NCBI GenBank assembly: GCA_947474275.1
Contig: CANJHY010000002.1
Location: forward strand, 1 to 64,000
DNA length: 64,000 nucleotides
Source of the DNA: PALSA-1004 sp947474275
GTDB lineage: Bacteria; Pseudomonadota; Gammaproteobacteria; Burkholderiales; SG8-41
Reading direction: 5' to 3'
Made by a program: the position numbers and the translations under genes. How positions within the stretch are numbered: the stretch's first letter is position 1; each line of letters starts with the position of its first letter. The notes under the pieces were generated by a model. It was not told the origin of the DNA and ran no database searches. It saw only the letters and a program-made list of their open reading frames with translations. Shown piece by piece: positions 33,194 through 40,772 of the stretch.

Positions 33194-33640
33194 GTGTTTC
33201 GCGGTGTAGCCCAGTTAAGTCTCGACAGCAAAGGCAGGCTCGCAGTGCCCTCGCGCTACCGCGAAGGGCTGCTGGTGCGCTGCGCCGGCCGGCTCGTCAT
33301 CACGGCCGACCACGACAAGTGTCTGCTCGTCTATCCGCAACCCGATTGGGAGCCGATCCAGCAAAAGCTGATGAGCCTCTCGAGCCTCAATCCGCGCATC
33401 CGCGATTTGCAGCGCCAGCTCGTCGGTTACGCCGAAGACACCGACATGGACGCGGCGGGCCGCGTGCTCATCTCGCCGGCGCTGCGCGACTTCGCCGCGC
33501 TCGGCAAAAGCGTCGTGCTCGTCGGGCAGGGCAATAAATTCGAATTGTGGGACAAGGAAAAATGGGACCAGGTGCTCGAACGCGGCGCCGGTTTCAATGA
33601 CGGAGATTTGCCGCCGGAACTGGAGGGCTTCTCGTTGTGA
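33194..33640 (+). CDS. mraZ: Transcriptional regulator MraZ
   Basis: 148 residues from GTG 33194 (VFRGVAQLSLDSKGRLAVPS), with GGGGGA just upstream; an in-frame start at 33152 adds a non-homologous leader and overlaps the operator. Two AbrB-like SpoVT repeats are visible: LSLDSKGRLAVPSRYR near residue 8 and MDAAGRVLISPALRDF near residue 85, each with the DxxGR motif. MraZ forms a ring and represses its own promoter through TGGGN repeats, here at 33133-33157. First gene of the dcw cluster; its stop overlaps the rsmH start (GTGA). Confidence 0.95.
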   Translation: MFRGVAQLSLDSKGRLAVPSRYREGLLVRCAGRLVITADHDKCLLVYPQPDWEPIQQKLMSLSSLNPRIRDLQRQLVGYAEDTDMDAAGRVLISPALRDFAALGKSVVLVGQGNKFELWDKEKWDQVLERGAGFNDGDLPPELEGFSL

Positions 33641-34575
33641 GCCTCGGCTCACACACCCCGGTATTGCTGCAGGCGGCGGTAGAAGGTTTGAGAGTGCGGG
33701 CGGACGGCGTTTACGTCGACTGCACGTTCGGCCGCGGCGGCCATAGCAGGGGGGTTTTGGCGCGGCTGGGAAAAGGTGGGCGTTTGATCGCGCTGGATCG
33801 CGATCCGGCGGCGATTGCAGCGCATGGGGACATCGACGATGAGCGGCTTCAACTTGTTCACAGCAGTTTCAGCGGTCTGCACGACGTGCTGCGCGAACGC
33901 GGCATCGCACAGGTCGACGGCATTCTGCTCGATATCGGCGTGTCTTCGCCGCAACTCGACGATGGCACGCGCGGTTTCAGTTTTCGCGTCGATGCGCCGC
34001 TCGACATGCGCATGGATACGAGCCGTGGTACTACCGCTGCCGGATGGCTGGCCAGCGCGGACGAGCAGGAAATAAGGGAGGTTATCCGCAACTATGGCGA
34101 AGAACGGTTTGCTAAGCAGATTGCAGCAGCGATTGTTGCAGCACGGGCGGGGCGCCCTGTCGCAACCACACGCGAGCTTGCCGGGATCGTGGCCAAGGCT
34201 GTCCGCACACGCGAGCCGGGGCAGGATCCAGCGACGCGCACCTTTCAGGCTTTACGGATTCACGTCAATCAGGAGCTTGAAGAGTTGACCCGGGTCCTGC
34301 CTCAATGCGTCGCAGCACTGGCGCCTGAAGGGCGGCTCGTCGTGATCAGCTTTCATTCGCTCGAAGACCGTATCGTCAAACGCTTTCTGCGCGCGCATTC
34401 ACAGCCGCCGCAGATGCCGGCGCGTTTGCCGTTGCGGGCCCGTGACTTGCCGCGGCCGCCGTTGAGCCTCATCGGCAAGTTGCAGCGCCCCGCGCACGAC
34501 GAAGTCGCCGCCAATCCGCGTGCGCGCAGCGCCGTGATGCGGATTGCCGAACGCACCGGGGAGTTTTTCGCTTGA
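33637..34575 (+). CDS. rsmH: 16S rRNA (cytosine1402-N4)-methyltransferase
   Basis: 312 residues from GTG 33637 overlapping the mraZ stop. SHTPVLLQAAVEGL, VDCTFGRGGHSRGVL (SAM motif I), ALDRDPAAIAA, ILLDIGVSSPQLDDGTRGFS, PLDMRMDTSRG, NYGEERFAKQIA and RLVVISFHSLEDRIVKRFL are all family hallmarks. It methylates N4 of C1402, the same nucleotide modified by RsmI (gene at 29075). Confidence 0.96.
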   Translation: MSLGSHTPVLLQAAVEGLRVRADGVYVDCTFGRGGHSRGVLARLGKGGRLIALDRDPAAIAAHGDIDDERLQLVHSSFSGLHDVLRERGIAQVDGILLDIGVSSPQLDDGTRGFSFRVDAPLDMRMDTSRGTTAAGWLASADEQEIREVIRNYGEERFAKQIAAAIVAARAGRPVATTRELAGIVAKAVRTREPGQDPATRTFQALRIHVNQELEELTRVLPQCVAALAPEGRLVVISFHSLEDRIVKRFLRAHSQPPQMPARLPLRARDLPRPPLSLIGKLQRPAHDEVAANPRARSAVMRIAERTGEFFA

Positions 34576-34847
34576 TGGCGCGTCTGAATCTTATCCTGCT
34601 CGCGGTGCTGGTGGTCTGCGCGCTGTCGGTGGTGACGTCGCAGCACAAGGCCCGCAAGCTCTATGTCGAATTGCAGAAGGAGCAGGATCTGGCGAAGCAG
34701 CTCGACGTCGAGTGGGGCCAGCTGCAGCTCGAGCAGAGCACGTGGGCGATGCACGCGCGCGTCGAAAAAATCGCCAGCGGGCAATTGATGATGCGTGTGC
34801 CGCCGGCCTCGCGCGTGCAGGTAGTGGCGCCGGAGACCGCGCAATGA
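34575..34847 (+). CDS. ftsL: Cell division protein FtsL
   Basis: 90 residues from ATG 34575, sharing one base with the rsmH stop. A short cytoplasmic end, one membrane helix (NLILLAVLVVCALSVVTS) and a periplasmic coiled coil (YVELQKEQDLAKQLDVEWGQ, LQLEQSTWA) with heptad hydrophobics. FtsL joins FtsQ and FtsB and activates FtsWI. It overlaps ftsI by ATGA. The size and position match the short FtsL of proteobacteria. Confidence 0.92.
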   Translation: MARLNLILLAVLVVCALSVVTSQHKARKLYVELQKEQDLAKQLDVEWGQLQLEQSTWAMHARVEKIASGQLMMRVPPASRVQVVAPETAQ

Positions 34848-36574
34848 ACGCCGCCGCGCCCGGCATGGCGATGACGATGCCGGGATGGCGTTCGCGCGCG
34901 CTGCTCGTGCTGCTGCTCGCGGGTTTCGTCGTTTTGCTCGCGCGCGCGGTCTATCTGCAGGGACTGAACAGCGGTTTTCTGCAAAAAAAGGGCGACGCGC
35001 GCTATGGCCGCGTAATCAAGCTTTCCGCCACGCGCGGCATGATCACCGACCGCAATGGCGAGGTGCTGGCGATTTCGACGCCGGTCGAATCGGTGAAGGC
35101 GATTCCAGCCGACGTTGAAATCGTGCCGGCGCAGGCAAAACGCCTGTCGCAATTGCTGGAGGTCGAAGTGGGCGAGATTTCCAAACGCCTCGCCGATACC
35201 AGCCGCGAATTCGTCTACCTCAAACGGCATCTGCCTCCCGAGCAGGCTGCGAAAATCGTCGAGCTCAATGTGCCTGGCATATTTCTGGACCGCGAATTCC
35301 GCCGCTACTACCCGGGCAGCGACTACTTCGCGCACCTGATCGGCTTTACCGACATCGACGACCTGGGCCAGGAAGCGCTCGAGCTCGCATTCGACAAGCA
35401 GCTCGCCGGCAAACCCGGCAGCCGGCGCGTGATCAAGGACCGCCTGGGGCGCATCGTCGAAGACGTCGAGAGCGTGCGCGCGCCGCAGCAGGGGCGCGAT
35501 CTTGCGCTGTCGGTCGACGCCCGCATCCAGTACCTCGCTTACCGCGAACTGAAAAACGCGGTTGATGCCAATCGCGCCAAGGCCGGCGGCATCGTCGTGC
35601 TGGACGTGCAGACCGGCGAAGTGCTGGCGATGGCCAACCTGCCGTCGTATAACCCTAACAATCGCGGCAAACTCGAACCGCGGCGCATCCGCAACCGTAC
35701 GGTGACCGATTTGTTCGAGCCGGGTTCGACATTGAAACCTTTCACGGTTGCCGCGGCCATCGAAAGCGGCAACTACAAGCCCGAAACCATCGTGCAGACC
35801 GGCTCGGGCCAGCTCGTCATCGGCAACGCGACCATACATGATGCCCATCCCGGCGGCGCTTTGACGGTCGCGCAGGTCATCCAGAAATCGTCCAACGTTG
35901 GTGCTGCCAAGATCGCGCTTGCCATGCCGGCAGAGACGTTGTGGGACATCTTCAGCAATGTTGGCTTCGGTACGCAGCCGCGCTCGGGATTTCCCGGCGA
36001 GGTGTCGGGCAAGCTGCGCGCCCATGCGAGCTGGCGGCCGATCGAGCAGGCGACCATGTCGTATGGCCACGGCATCTCGCTGAGCCTGCTGCAACTCGCG
36101 CGCGCCTACCTCATATTCGCCAGCGACGGCGAAATCAAGCCGGTGACGGTAGTAAAGCTTGACACGCCGGCCGTGGCCACCCGCATCATCTCTGCCGCCA
36201 CGGCTCAGCAGGTGCGCCGGATGCTGGAACTCGTCGTGCTCCCGGGCGGTACCGCGCCGCGTGCGCAAATCACCGGCTACCGCGTGGCGGGCAAAACCGG
36301 CACTGCGCACAAACTCGATGGCGCGACCTACGCGCCGAACAAATACGTCTCGTCGTTCATCGGCTTCGCGCCGGCGTCGGCGCCACGCCTGATTGTCGCA
36401 GTGATGCTCGACGAACCGGGCGCCGGCCAGTATTACGGCGGCACCGTCGCCGCGCCCGTGTTCCGCAACGTGATGGAGGGATCACTGCGCCTGCTGGGCG
36501 TCAAACCCGACGCGCCGCTCAACAACGTGGTGTTGCCGCCGCCCGACGCCCCGGAGGTGAAAGAAGAAGTATGA
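34844..36574 (+). CDS. ftsI: Peptidoglycan transpeptidase FtsI (PBP3)
   Basis: 576 residues from ATG 34844. One N-terminal membrane helix (SRALLVLLLAGFVVLLARAV), the non-catalytic dimerisation domain (RGMITDRNGEVLAISTPVES), and the transpeptidase domain with FEPGSTLKPFT (SxxK), KSSNVGA (SxN) and VAGKTGTAHK (KTG). It cross-links septal peptidoglycan with FtsW. An open frame extends back to 34544 through ftsL in another frame and is not coding. Stop overlaps murE by ATGA. Confidence 0.96.
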   Translation: MNAAAPGMAMTMPGWRSRALLVLLLAGFVVLLARAVYLQGLNSGFLQKKGDARYGRVIKLSATRGMITDRNGEVLAISTPVESVKAIPADVEIVPAQAKRLSQLLEVEVGEISKRLADTSREFVYLKRHLPPEQAAKIVELNVPGIFLDREFRRYYPGSDYFAHLIGFTDIDDLGQEALELAFDKQLAGKPGSRRVIKDRLGRIVEDVESVRAPQQGRDLALSVDARIQYLAYRELKNAVDANRAKAGGIVVLDVQTGEVLAMANLPSYNPNNRGKLEPRRIRNRTVTDLFEPGSTLKPFTVAAAIESGNYKPETIVQTGSGQLVIGNATIHDAHPGGALTVAQVIQKSSNVGAAKIALAMPAETLWDIFSNVGFGTQPRSGFPGEVSGKLRAHASWRPIEQATMSYGHGISLSLLQLARAYLIFASDGEIKPVTVVKLDTPAVATRIISAATAQQVRRMLELVVLPGGTAPRAQITGYRVAGKTGTAHKLDGATYAPNKYVSSFIGFAPASAPRLIVAVMLDEPGAGQYYGGTVAAPVFRNVMEGSLRLLGVKPDAPLNNVVLPPPDAPEVKEEV

Positions 36575-38031
36575 ACCTCCAGGCCCTCGATCAACTTCAG
36601 ATAAAACGACTGGCCACAGACAGCCGGTGCATCCGTCGCGGCGATACTTTCGTCGCCTATCCGGGCGAGACGCAGGACGGGCGGCGCTACATCGCGCAGG
36701 CGATTGCGCGCGGCGCGAGTGCCGTGTTGTGGGAGAAACGCGGCTTCCGCTGGAACCCCGCATGGCGCGTGCCCAACGCCGGTGTCGCGCAACTGCGCGC
36801 GCGTGCCGGCATCATCGCCGGCCGCGTTTACGCAGAACCCAGCGCGCGGCTGTGGATGATCGGCGTCACCGGCACCAACGGCAAGACGACGTGCAGCCAG
36901 TGGATCGCGCAGGCGCTCAACCATTGCGGTACGCGCACCGCGGTGATCGGCACTCTCGGCTACGGCATGCGCGGCACGCTGCATCCGCTTGCCAACACCA
37001 CGCCGGACGCCGTGTGGCTGCAGGCGCAACTTGCGAATTTTCTGCGGCGCGGCGCGCGCGCCGTGAGCATGGAAGTTTCGTCGATCGGGCTCGACCAGGA
37101 CCGCGTTGCCGGCGTTGCGTTCGATGCCGCGCTCTTCACCAATCTCACGCGCGACCATCTCGATTATCACCGTACGATGCAGCGCTACCGGCGCGCCAAA
37201 TTGAAGCTTTTCGAGGGCGAGTCGCTCAAGCACGCAATCGTCAATCTCGACGACGAATTCGGCGGCGAACTTGTTGAGCGGGTGCGGCGCCGCGGCTTGA
37301 GCGTGCTCGGCTACGGGTTCGGGCCCGGCAGCAAAGGCGCGCGCCGCGTGCCGCGCGTCAGTGGCGGCAATTACGCGGCGGGTGCCGGGGGCATGCAATT
37401 CGACGTGAAGACGCCGTGGGGACGCGCGACCGTCGAGAGTTCGATGATCGGCCGTCACAACGCCTCTAACCTGCTCGGCTCGCTGGCGACTTTGCTCGTG
37501 AGCGACATCAAGCTGAAAGACGCAGTGGCGACTCTCGGCGGCCTGAAGCCAGTGCCGGGGCGCATGCAAAAAATTGGCGGCGGTCGCCTGCCGCTGGCGG
37601 TGGTCGATTACGCGCACACGCCGGACGCGCTCGAGCAGGTGCTGCGCAGCCTGCGTGAACTGCTCTCCGGCGGGGACGCACGCCTCATCTGCGTATTCGG
37701 TTGCGGCGGCGATCGCGACCGCGGCAAGCGCCCGCTGATGGGGGCGATCGCTGCCCGGTTGGCGGACCGCGTCGTGATTACCAGCGACAACCCCCGCAGC
37801 GAGGATCCGCTCAGGATTATCGCCGACATCCGCAATGGCGCGTGCGGCGATTGCATCGTTGAAGCCGACCGCCGGCGTGCGATCGGGCGCGCGTTGCGCG
37901 CGGCGCGGCGTGGCGACATCGTGCTGATCGCCGGCAAGGGGCATGAAAATTATCAGGAGATCGCCGGCGTCAGGGCGCAGTTCGATGATGTCGCGGTGGC
38001 GCGCGCGGCCTTGCGGAGATCTCAAACATGA
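36571..38031 (+). CDS. murE: UDP-N-acetylmuramoyl-L-alanyl-D-glutamate--2,6-diaminopimelate ligase
   Basis: 486 residues. ATP loop MIGVTGTNGKTTCSQWIAQA, TTPDAVWLQ, MEVSSIGLDQDR, LTRDHLDYH, VVDYAHTPDALEQVL and the diaminopimelate selector SDNPRSEDP, so the third residue of the stem peptide is meso-DAP as expected for a Gram-negative. The N-terminal domain is slightly short and begins MNLQALDQLQIKRLATDSR. Start and stop both overlap neighbours (ATGA), keeping coupling with ftsI and murF. Confidence 0.96.
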   Translation: MNLQALDQLQIKRLATDSRCIRRGDTFVAYPGETQDGRRYIAQAIARGASAVLWEKRGFRWNPAWRVPNAGVAQLRARAGIIAGRVYAEPSARLWMIGVTGTNGKTTCSQWIAQALNHCGTRTAVIGTLGYGMRGTLHPLANTTPDAVWLQAQLANFLRRGARAVSMEVSSIGLDQDRVAGVAFDAALFTNLTRDHLDYHRTMQRYRRAKLKLFEGESLKHAIVNLDDEFGGELVERVRRRGLSVLGYGFGPGSKGARRVPRVSGGNYAAGAGGMQFDVKTPWGRATVESSMIGRHNASNLLGSLATLLVSDIKLKDAVATLGGLKPVPGRMQKIGGGRLPLAVVDYAHTPDALEQVLRSLRELLSGGDARLICVFGCGGDRDRGKRPLMGAIAARLADRVVITSDNPRSEDPLRIIADIRNGACGDCIVEADRRRAIGRALRAARRGDIVLIAGKGHENYQEIAGVRAQFDDVAVARAALRRSQT

Positions 38032-39437
38032 TGAGCGTAGCGCAGGCGGCACAGGCGCTCGGCGTGCAGTACACCGGTTGCGATGTGAAATTTAACGCGG
38101 TGAGCACCGACACCCGCGCGATCAAGCCCGGCGACCTGTTCGTCGCGTTGCGGGGCGAGCGTTACGATGGGCACACGTTCCTCGCGCAGGCCGCGGCCGC
38201 CGGCGCGGTAGCAGCGATGGTCGAGCGCGCGAGCGACATCGATCTGCCGCAGATCGTGGTCGACGACACCACGCGCGCGCTTGGCCAGCTCGGCAACTAC
38301 TGGCGCCGCCAGTTCAGTATACCGCTGGTCGCGGTGACAGGTAGCAACGGCAAGACCACGGTCAAAGAGATGCTCGCGTCGATTTTGCGCGAGGCATGCA
38401 ACAAAACTCAATCCTCAATCCTCGATCCTCAATCCTGTGTACTGGCCACGCGCGGCAATCTCAACAACCACATCGGCGTGCCGCTGACGCTGCTCGAGTT
38501 GCGCAGCGCGCACCGCTACGCCGTGATCGAGATGGGGATGAACCACGCGGGCGAGATCAGTTACATCACGCGCCTGGCCGAGCCGGACGTTGCACTGATC
38601 AACAACGCTGGAGTCGCGCATATCGAGAATCTCGGTTCAGAGGAAGCCATCGCGCGCGCCAAGGGCGAGATTTTCGAGGGTTTGAAGCCGGGCGGTACCG
38701 CCATCATCAATGCCGATGAGCGCTTTGCGCAGTTGTGGCGCGATCTTGCGCAGGGCAAGCGGCAGATCGGCTTCGCGCTGCAAGCCAAGGCCGCCGTGAC
38801 GGCAACCTGCAAGGTGCGCGAACTCGACAGCGAAATCGTGCTCAGCACGCCGCTTGGCACGGCGCCTGCGGTGGTGCCTGCACCGGGTCTGCACAACGTG
38901 AAGAATGCGCTCGCCGCTAGCGCTGCCGCCATTGCGCTCGAAGTGCCGGCCGCAACGGTCGCGGCAGGGCTCGCGCGGTTCGGCGGCGTCAAAGGCAGGC
39001 TCCAGCGCAAGCGCGGACTGCAGGGCGCAACGCTGATCGACGATACCTATAACGCGAATCCCGATTCGATGCGCGCCGCGATCAGCGTGCTCGCGCGGGC
39101 GCCCGGTAAAACGCTGCTGGTGCTGGGCGACATGGGCGAACTCGGGCGCAACGCGATTGCCATGCACGCGCAGATCGGCGAATTCGCACGCGAGGCCGGC
39201 GTCGGGCAGCTCTTCACGCTCGGTGAATTGTCCGCGCACACGATGCGGGCGTTCGGCGCCGGCGCGCGCCATTTCACGCGCATCGAAGACTTGCTGGCTG
39301 AAATCGAAACCGTGTTGGCGCCGGATGTAACGGTGCTGGTGAAAGGCTCGCGCTTTATGCAGATGGAGCGGGTGGTCACCGCGTTCGCGGTGCCCCGAGA
39401 GGAGCGAGGGGAGAGGAGAGAGGTGGTAAAGCCATGA
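38028..39437 (+). CDS. murF: UDP-N-acetylmuramoyl-tripeptide--D-alanyl-D-alanine ligase, carrying an in-frame repeat insertion
   Basis: 469 residues. N-terminal substrate domain VSTDTRAIKPGDLFVALRGE, ATP loop VAVTGSNGKTTVKEM, GNLNNHIGVPLTLLEL, EMGMNHAGEISYIT, DDTYNANPDSMRAAI and LGDMGELG. Two oddities: between the P-loop helix and GNLNN there are about 12 extra residues (KTQSSILDPQSC) coded by four tandem CTCAATC-type units at 38407-38434; and the C-terminus (PREERGERREVVKP) is coded by a GAGAGG-rich repeat. Neither hits a catalytic motif, so activity is probably kept. Confidence 0.94.
   Translation: MMSVAQAAQALGVQYTGCDVKFNAVSTDTRAIKPGDLFVALRGERYDGHTFLAQAAAAGAVAAMVERASDIDLPQIVVDDTTRALGQLGNYWRRQFSIPLVAVTGSNGKTTVKEMLASILREACNKTQSSILDPQSCVLATRGNLNNHIGVPLTLLELRSAHRYAVIEMGMNHAGEISYITRLAEPDVALINNAGVAHIENLGSEEAIARAKGEIFEGLKPGGTAIINADERFAQLWRDLAQGKRQIGFALQAKAAVTATCKVRELDSEIVLSTPLGTAPAVVPAPGLHNVKNALAASAAAIALEVPAATVAAGLARFGGVKGRLQRKRGLQGATLIDDTYNANPDSMRAAISVLARAPGKTLLVLGDMGELGRNAIAMHAQIGEFAREAGVGQLFTLGELSAHTMRAFGAGARHFTRIEDLLAEIETVLAPDVTVLVKGSRFMQMERVVTAFAVPREERGERREVVKP
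38407..38434 (+). repeat. Four tandem 7-base units inside murF
   Basis: CTCAATC, CTCAATC, CTCGATC, CTCAATC in direct succession. The 28 bases, with flanking bases, form an insertion that keeps the murF frame. Confidence 0.9.
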
Positions 39438-39484
39438 ACAGCCTTTTCAATACCGTCTCTCGCCTCTCGCCTCTCGCCTCTCCC
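39395..39484. repeat. Inverted pair of 7-base repeats at the murF/mraY junction
   Basis: Left arm 39395-39423 is rich in CGAGAGG/GGAGAGG units and codes the last residues of MurF; right arm 39455-39484 has CTCTCGC units repeated about four times and ends 18 bases before the mraY ATG. About 30 bases separate them. Together they can fold into a strong hairpin between two genes of one operon. Confidence 0.85.
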
Positions 39485-39501
39485 GCAGCCGAGGTACTCC
39501 G

Positions 39502-40587
39502 ATGCTCTTAGAACTCGCGCAGTGGCTGGCCAAGGACATCCGCGCGTTCAACGTGTTCGGCTATATCACGCTGCGCGCGGTGCTGGCCTGCCTGACCGCT
39601 TTGCTGATGACGTTCATGGTCGGCCCGACGATGATCCGCCGCCTGACGTCGTACAAAATCGGCCAGTCGGTGCGCGACGACGGTCCGCAGTCGCATTTGC
39701 CGAAGGCCGGCACGCCGACGATGGGCGGCGCGCTGATTTTGGTATCGGTGCTGGTGACGACGCTGTTGTGGGCGGATCTTGAAAACCGCTTCGTGTGGGT
39801 GGTGATCGCCGCCACTTTCGGCTTCGGCGTGATCGGCTGGGTCGACGATTACCGCAAGGTTGTGCACCGCAATCCCAAGGGCCTGTCGGCGCGCGTCAAG
39901 TTCTTCTGGCAGTCGCTGGTCGGCCTGACCGTGGCATGCATCATTGCGTTCAGCACCAATTTACCGGCGCAAACCGAATTTATCGTGCCGTTTTTCAAAA
40001 ACGTCGCCTATCCGCTTGGCGTTATCGGTTTCATTTCCCTGACTTATCTCGTGATCGTCGGCACCAGTAACGCGGTCAATTTGACCGACGGCCTCGACGG
40101 TCTCGCCATCATGCCGACCGTGATGGTGGCGAGCGCGCTCGGCGTGTTCGCCTATGTCGCGGGCAACGCGGTGTTCGCCAAGTACCTCGGGTTTCCGTAT
40201 ATCCCGGGTGCCGGCGAACTCACGGTGTTCTGCGGAGCGCTCGCCGGCGCGGGCCTCGCTTTCCTGTGGTTCAACGCTTATCCCGCCGAAGTTTTTATGG
40301 GCGACGTCGGCGCGCTGGCTCTCGGTGCGGCGCTCGGCACCATCGCGGTCATCGTGCGCCAGGAGATCGTGCTTTTCATCATGGGCGGCGTGTTCGTGGT
40401 CGAGACATTGTCGGTGGTGCTGCAGGTGTTGTCTTTCAAACTGACCGGCAAACGCATATTCCGCATGGCGCCGCTGCATCACCATTACGAATTGAAAGGC
40501 TGGAAAGAAAATCAAGTCGTGGTTCGCTTCTGGATCATCACGATGATACTTGTATTAGTAGGACTCTCAACATTGAAGCTGCGGTGA
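39502..40587 (+). CDS. mraY: Phospho-N-acetylmuramoyl-pentapeptide transferase
   Basis: 361 residues, about ten membrane helices. LPKAGTPTMGGALIL, GWVDDYRKVVHRNPKGLS (catalytic Asp pair), NAVNLTDGLDGLAI, NAYPAEVFMGDVGALALG and APLHHHYELKGWKE are present. It makes lipid I on undecaprenyl phosphate. The last 15 or so codons are odd: ATA CTT GTA TTA GTA GGA and so on are A/T-ending codons rare in this G+C-rich region. A second copy of the same C-terminal peptide with ordinary codons lies 100 bases downstream at 40684-40749. Confidence 0.96.
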   Translation: MLLELAQWLAKDIRAFNVFGYITLRAVLACLTALLMTFMVGPTMIRRLTSYKIGQSVRDDGPQSHLPKAGTPTMGGALILVSVLVTTLLWADLENRFVWVVIAATFGFGVIGWVDDYRKVVHRNPKGLSARVKFFWQSLVGLTVACIIAFSTNLPAQTEFIVPFFKNVAYPLGVIGFISLTYLVIVGTSNAVNLTDGLDGLAIMPTVMVASALGVFAYVAGNAVFAKYLGFPYIPGAGELTVFCGALAGAGLAFLWFNAYPAEVFMGDVGALALGAALGTIAVIVRQEIVLFIMGGVFVVETLSVVLQVLSFKLTGKRIFRMAPLHHHYELKGWKENQVVVRFWIITMILVLVGLSTLKLR

Positions 40588-40593
40588 CAAGAG

Positions 40594-40749
40594 ATGAGTG
40601 AAGCGGACTACGGGTTGATTTCGGCGGAGGCTAACTTGCAGCGCAAGTTAAGCGCGCAGCGCGGCCGTAGCCAAAATCAACCCGTGAGGTTTTGGATCAT
40701 CACGATGATGTTGGTTCTCGTTGGCTTGTCGACTTTGAAGTTGCGCTAG
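40594..40749 (+). CDS. Small ORF: palindromic insert fused to a second copy of the MraY C-terminal helix
   Basis: From ATG 40594 the frame is open for 51 residues: about 30 polar residues (MSEADYGLISAEANLQRKL...) coded by the palindromic insert, then RFWIITMMLVLVGLSTLKLR, which repeats the end of MraY with one change (Ile to Met). The last 66 bases (40684-40749) are the duplicated mraY end. CAAGAG precedes the ATG, a weak ribosome-binding site. Whether it is translated is unknown; it would give a single-helix membrane peptide. Confidence 0.45.
   Translation: MSEADYGLISAEANLQRKLSAQRGRSQNQPVRFWIITMMLVLVGLSTLKLR
40610..40685. repeat. Palindromic insert between mraY and its duplicated end
   Basis: Outer arms ACGGGTTGATTTCGGC (40610-40625) and GCCAAAATCAACCCGT (40670-40685) pair with one mismatch. 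An inner hairpin TAACTTGC/GCAAGTTA (40632-40639 with 40643-40650) sits between them. The overall Y shape resembles small palindromic elements. Confidence 0.85.
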
Positions 40750-40772
40750 GAAGCAGACGCAGATGAACGCAC

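Noticed and set aside
34661..36310. Long open frame of 549 codons on the minus strand opposite ftsI
   Set aside because: Antisense shadow of a high-G+C gene; translation is Arg/His-rich with no known domain, while the plus strand has every FtsI motif.
36433..38052. 539-codon open frame opposite murE
   Set aside because: Same reason: it mirrors murE codons and has no recognisable protein features.
38407..38434. Tandem repeats considered as a CRISPR array
   Set aside because: Units of seven bases with no spacers, inside murF, and no cas genes anywhere in the window.
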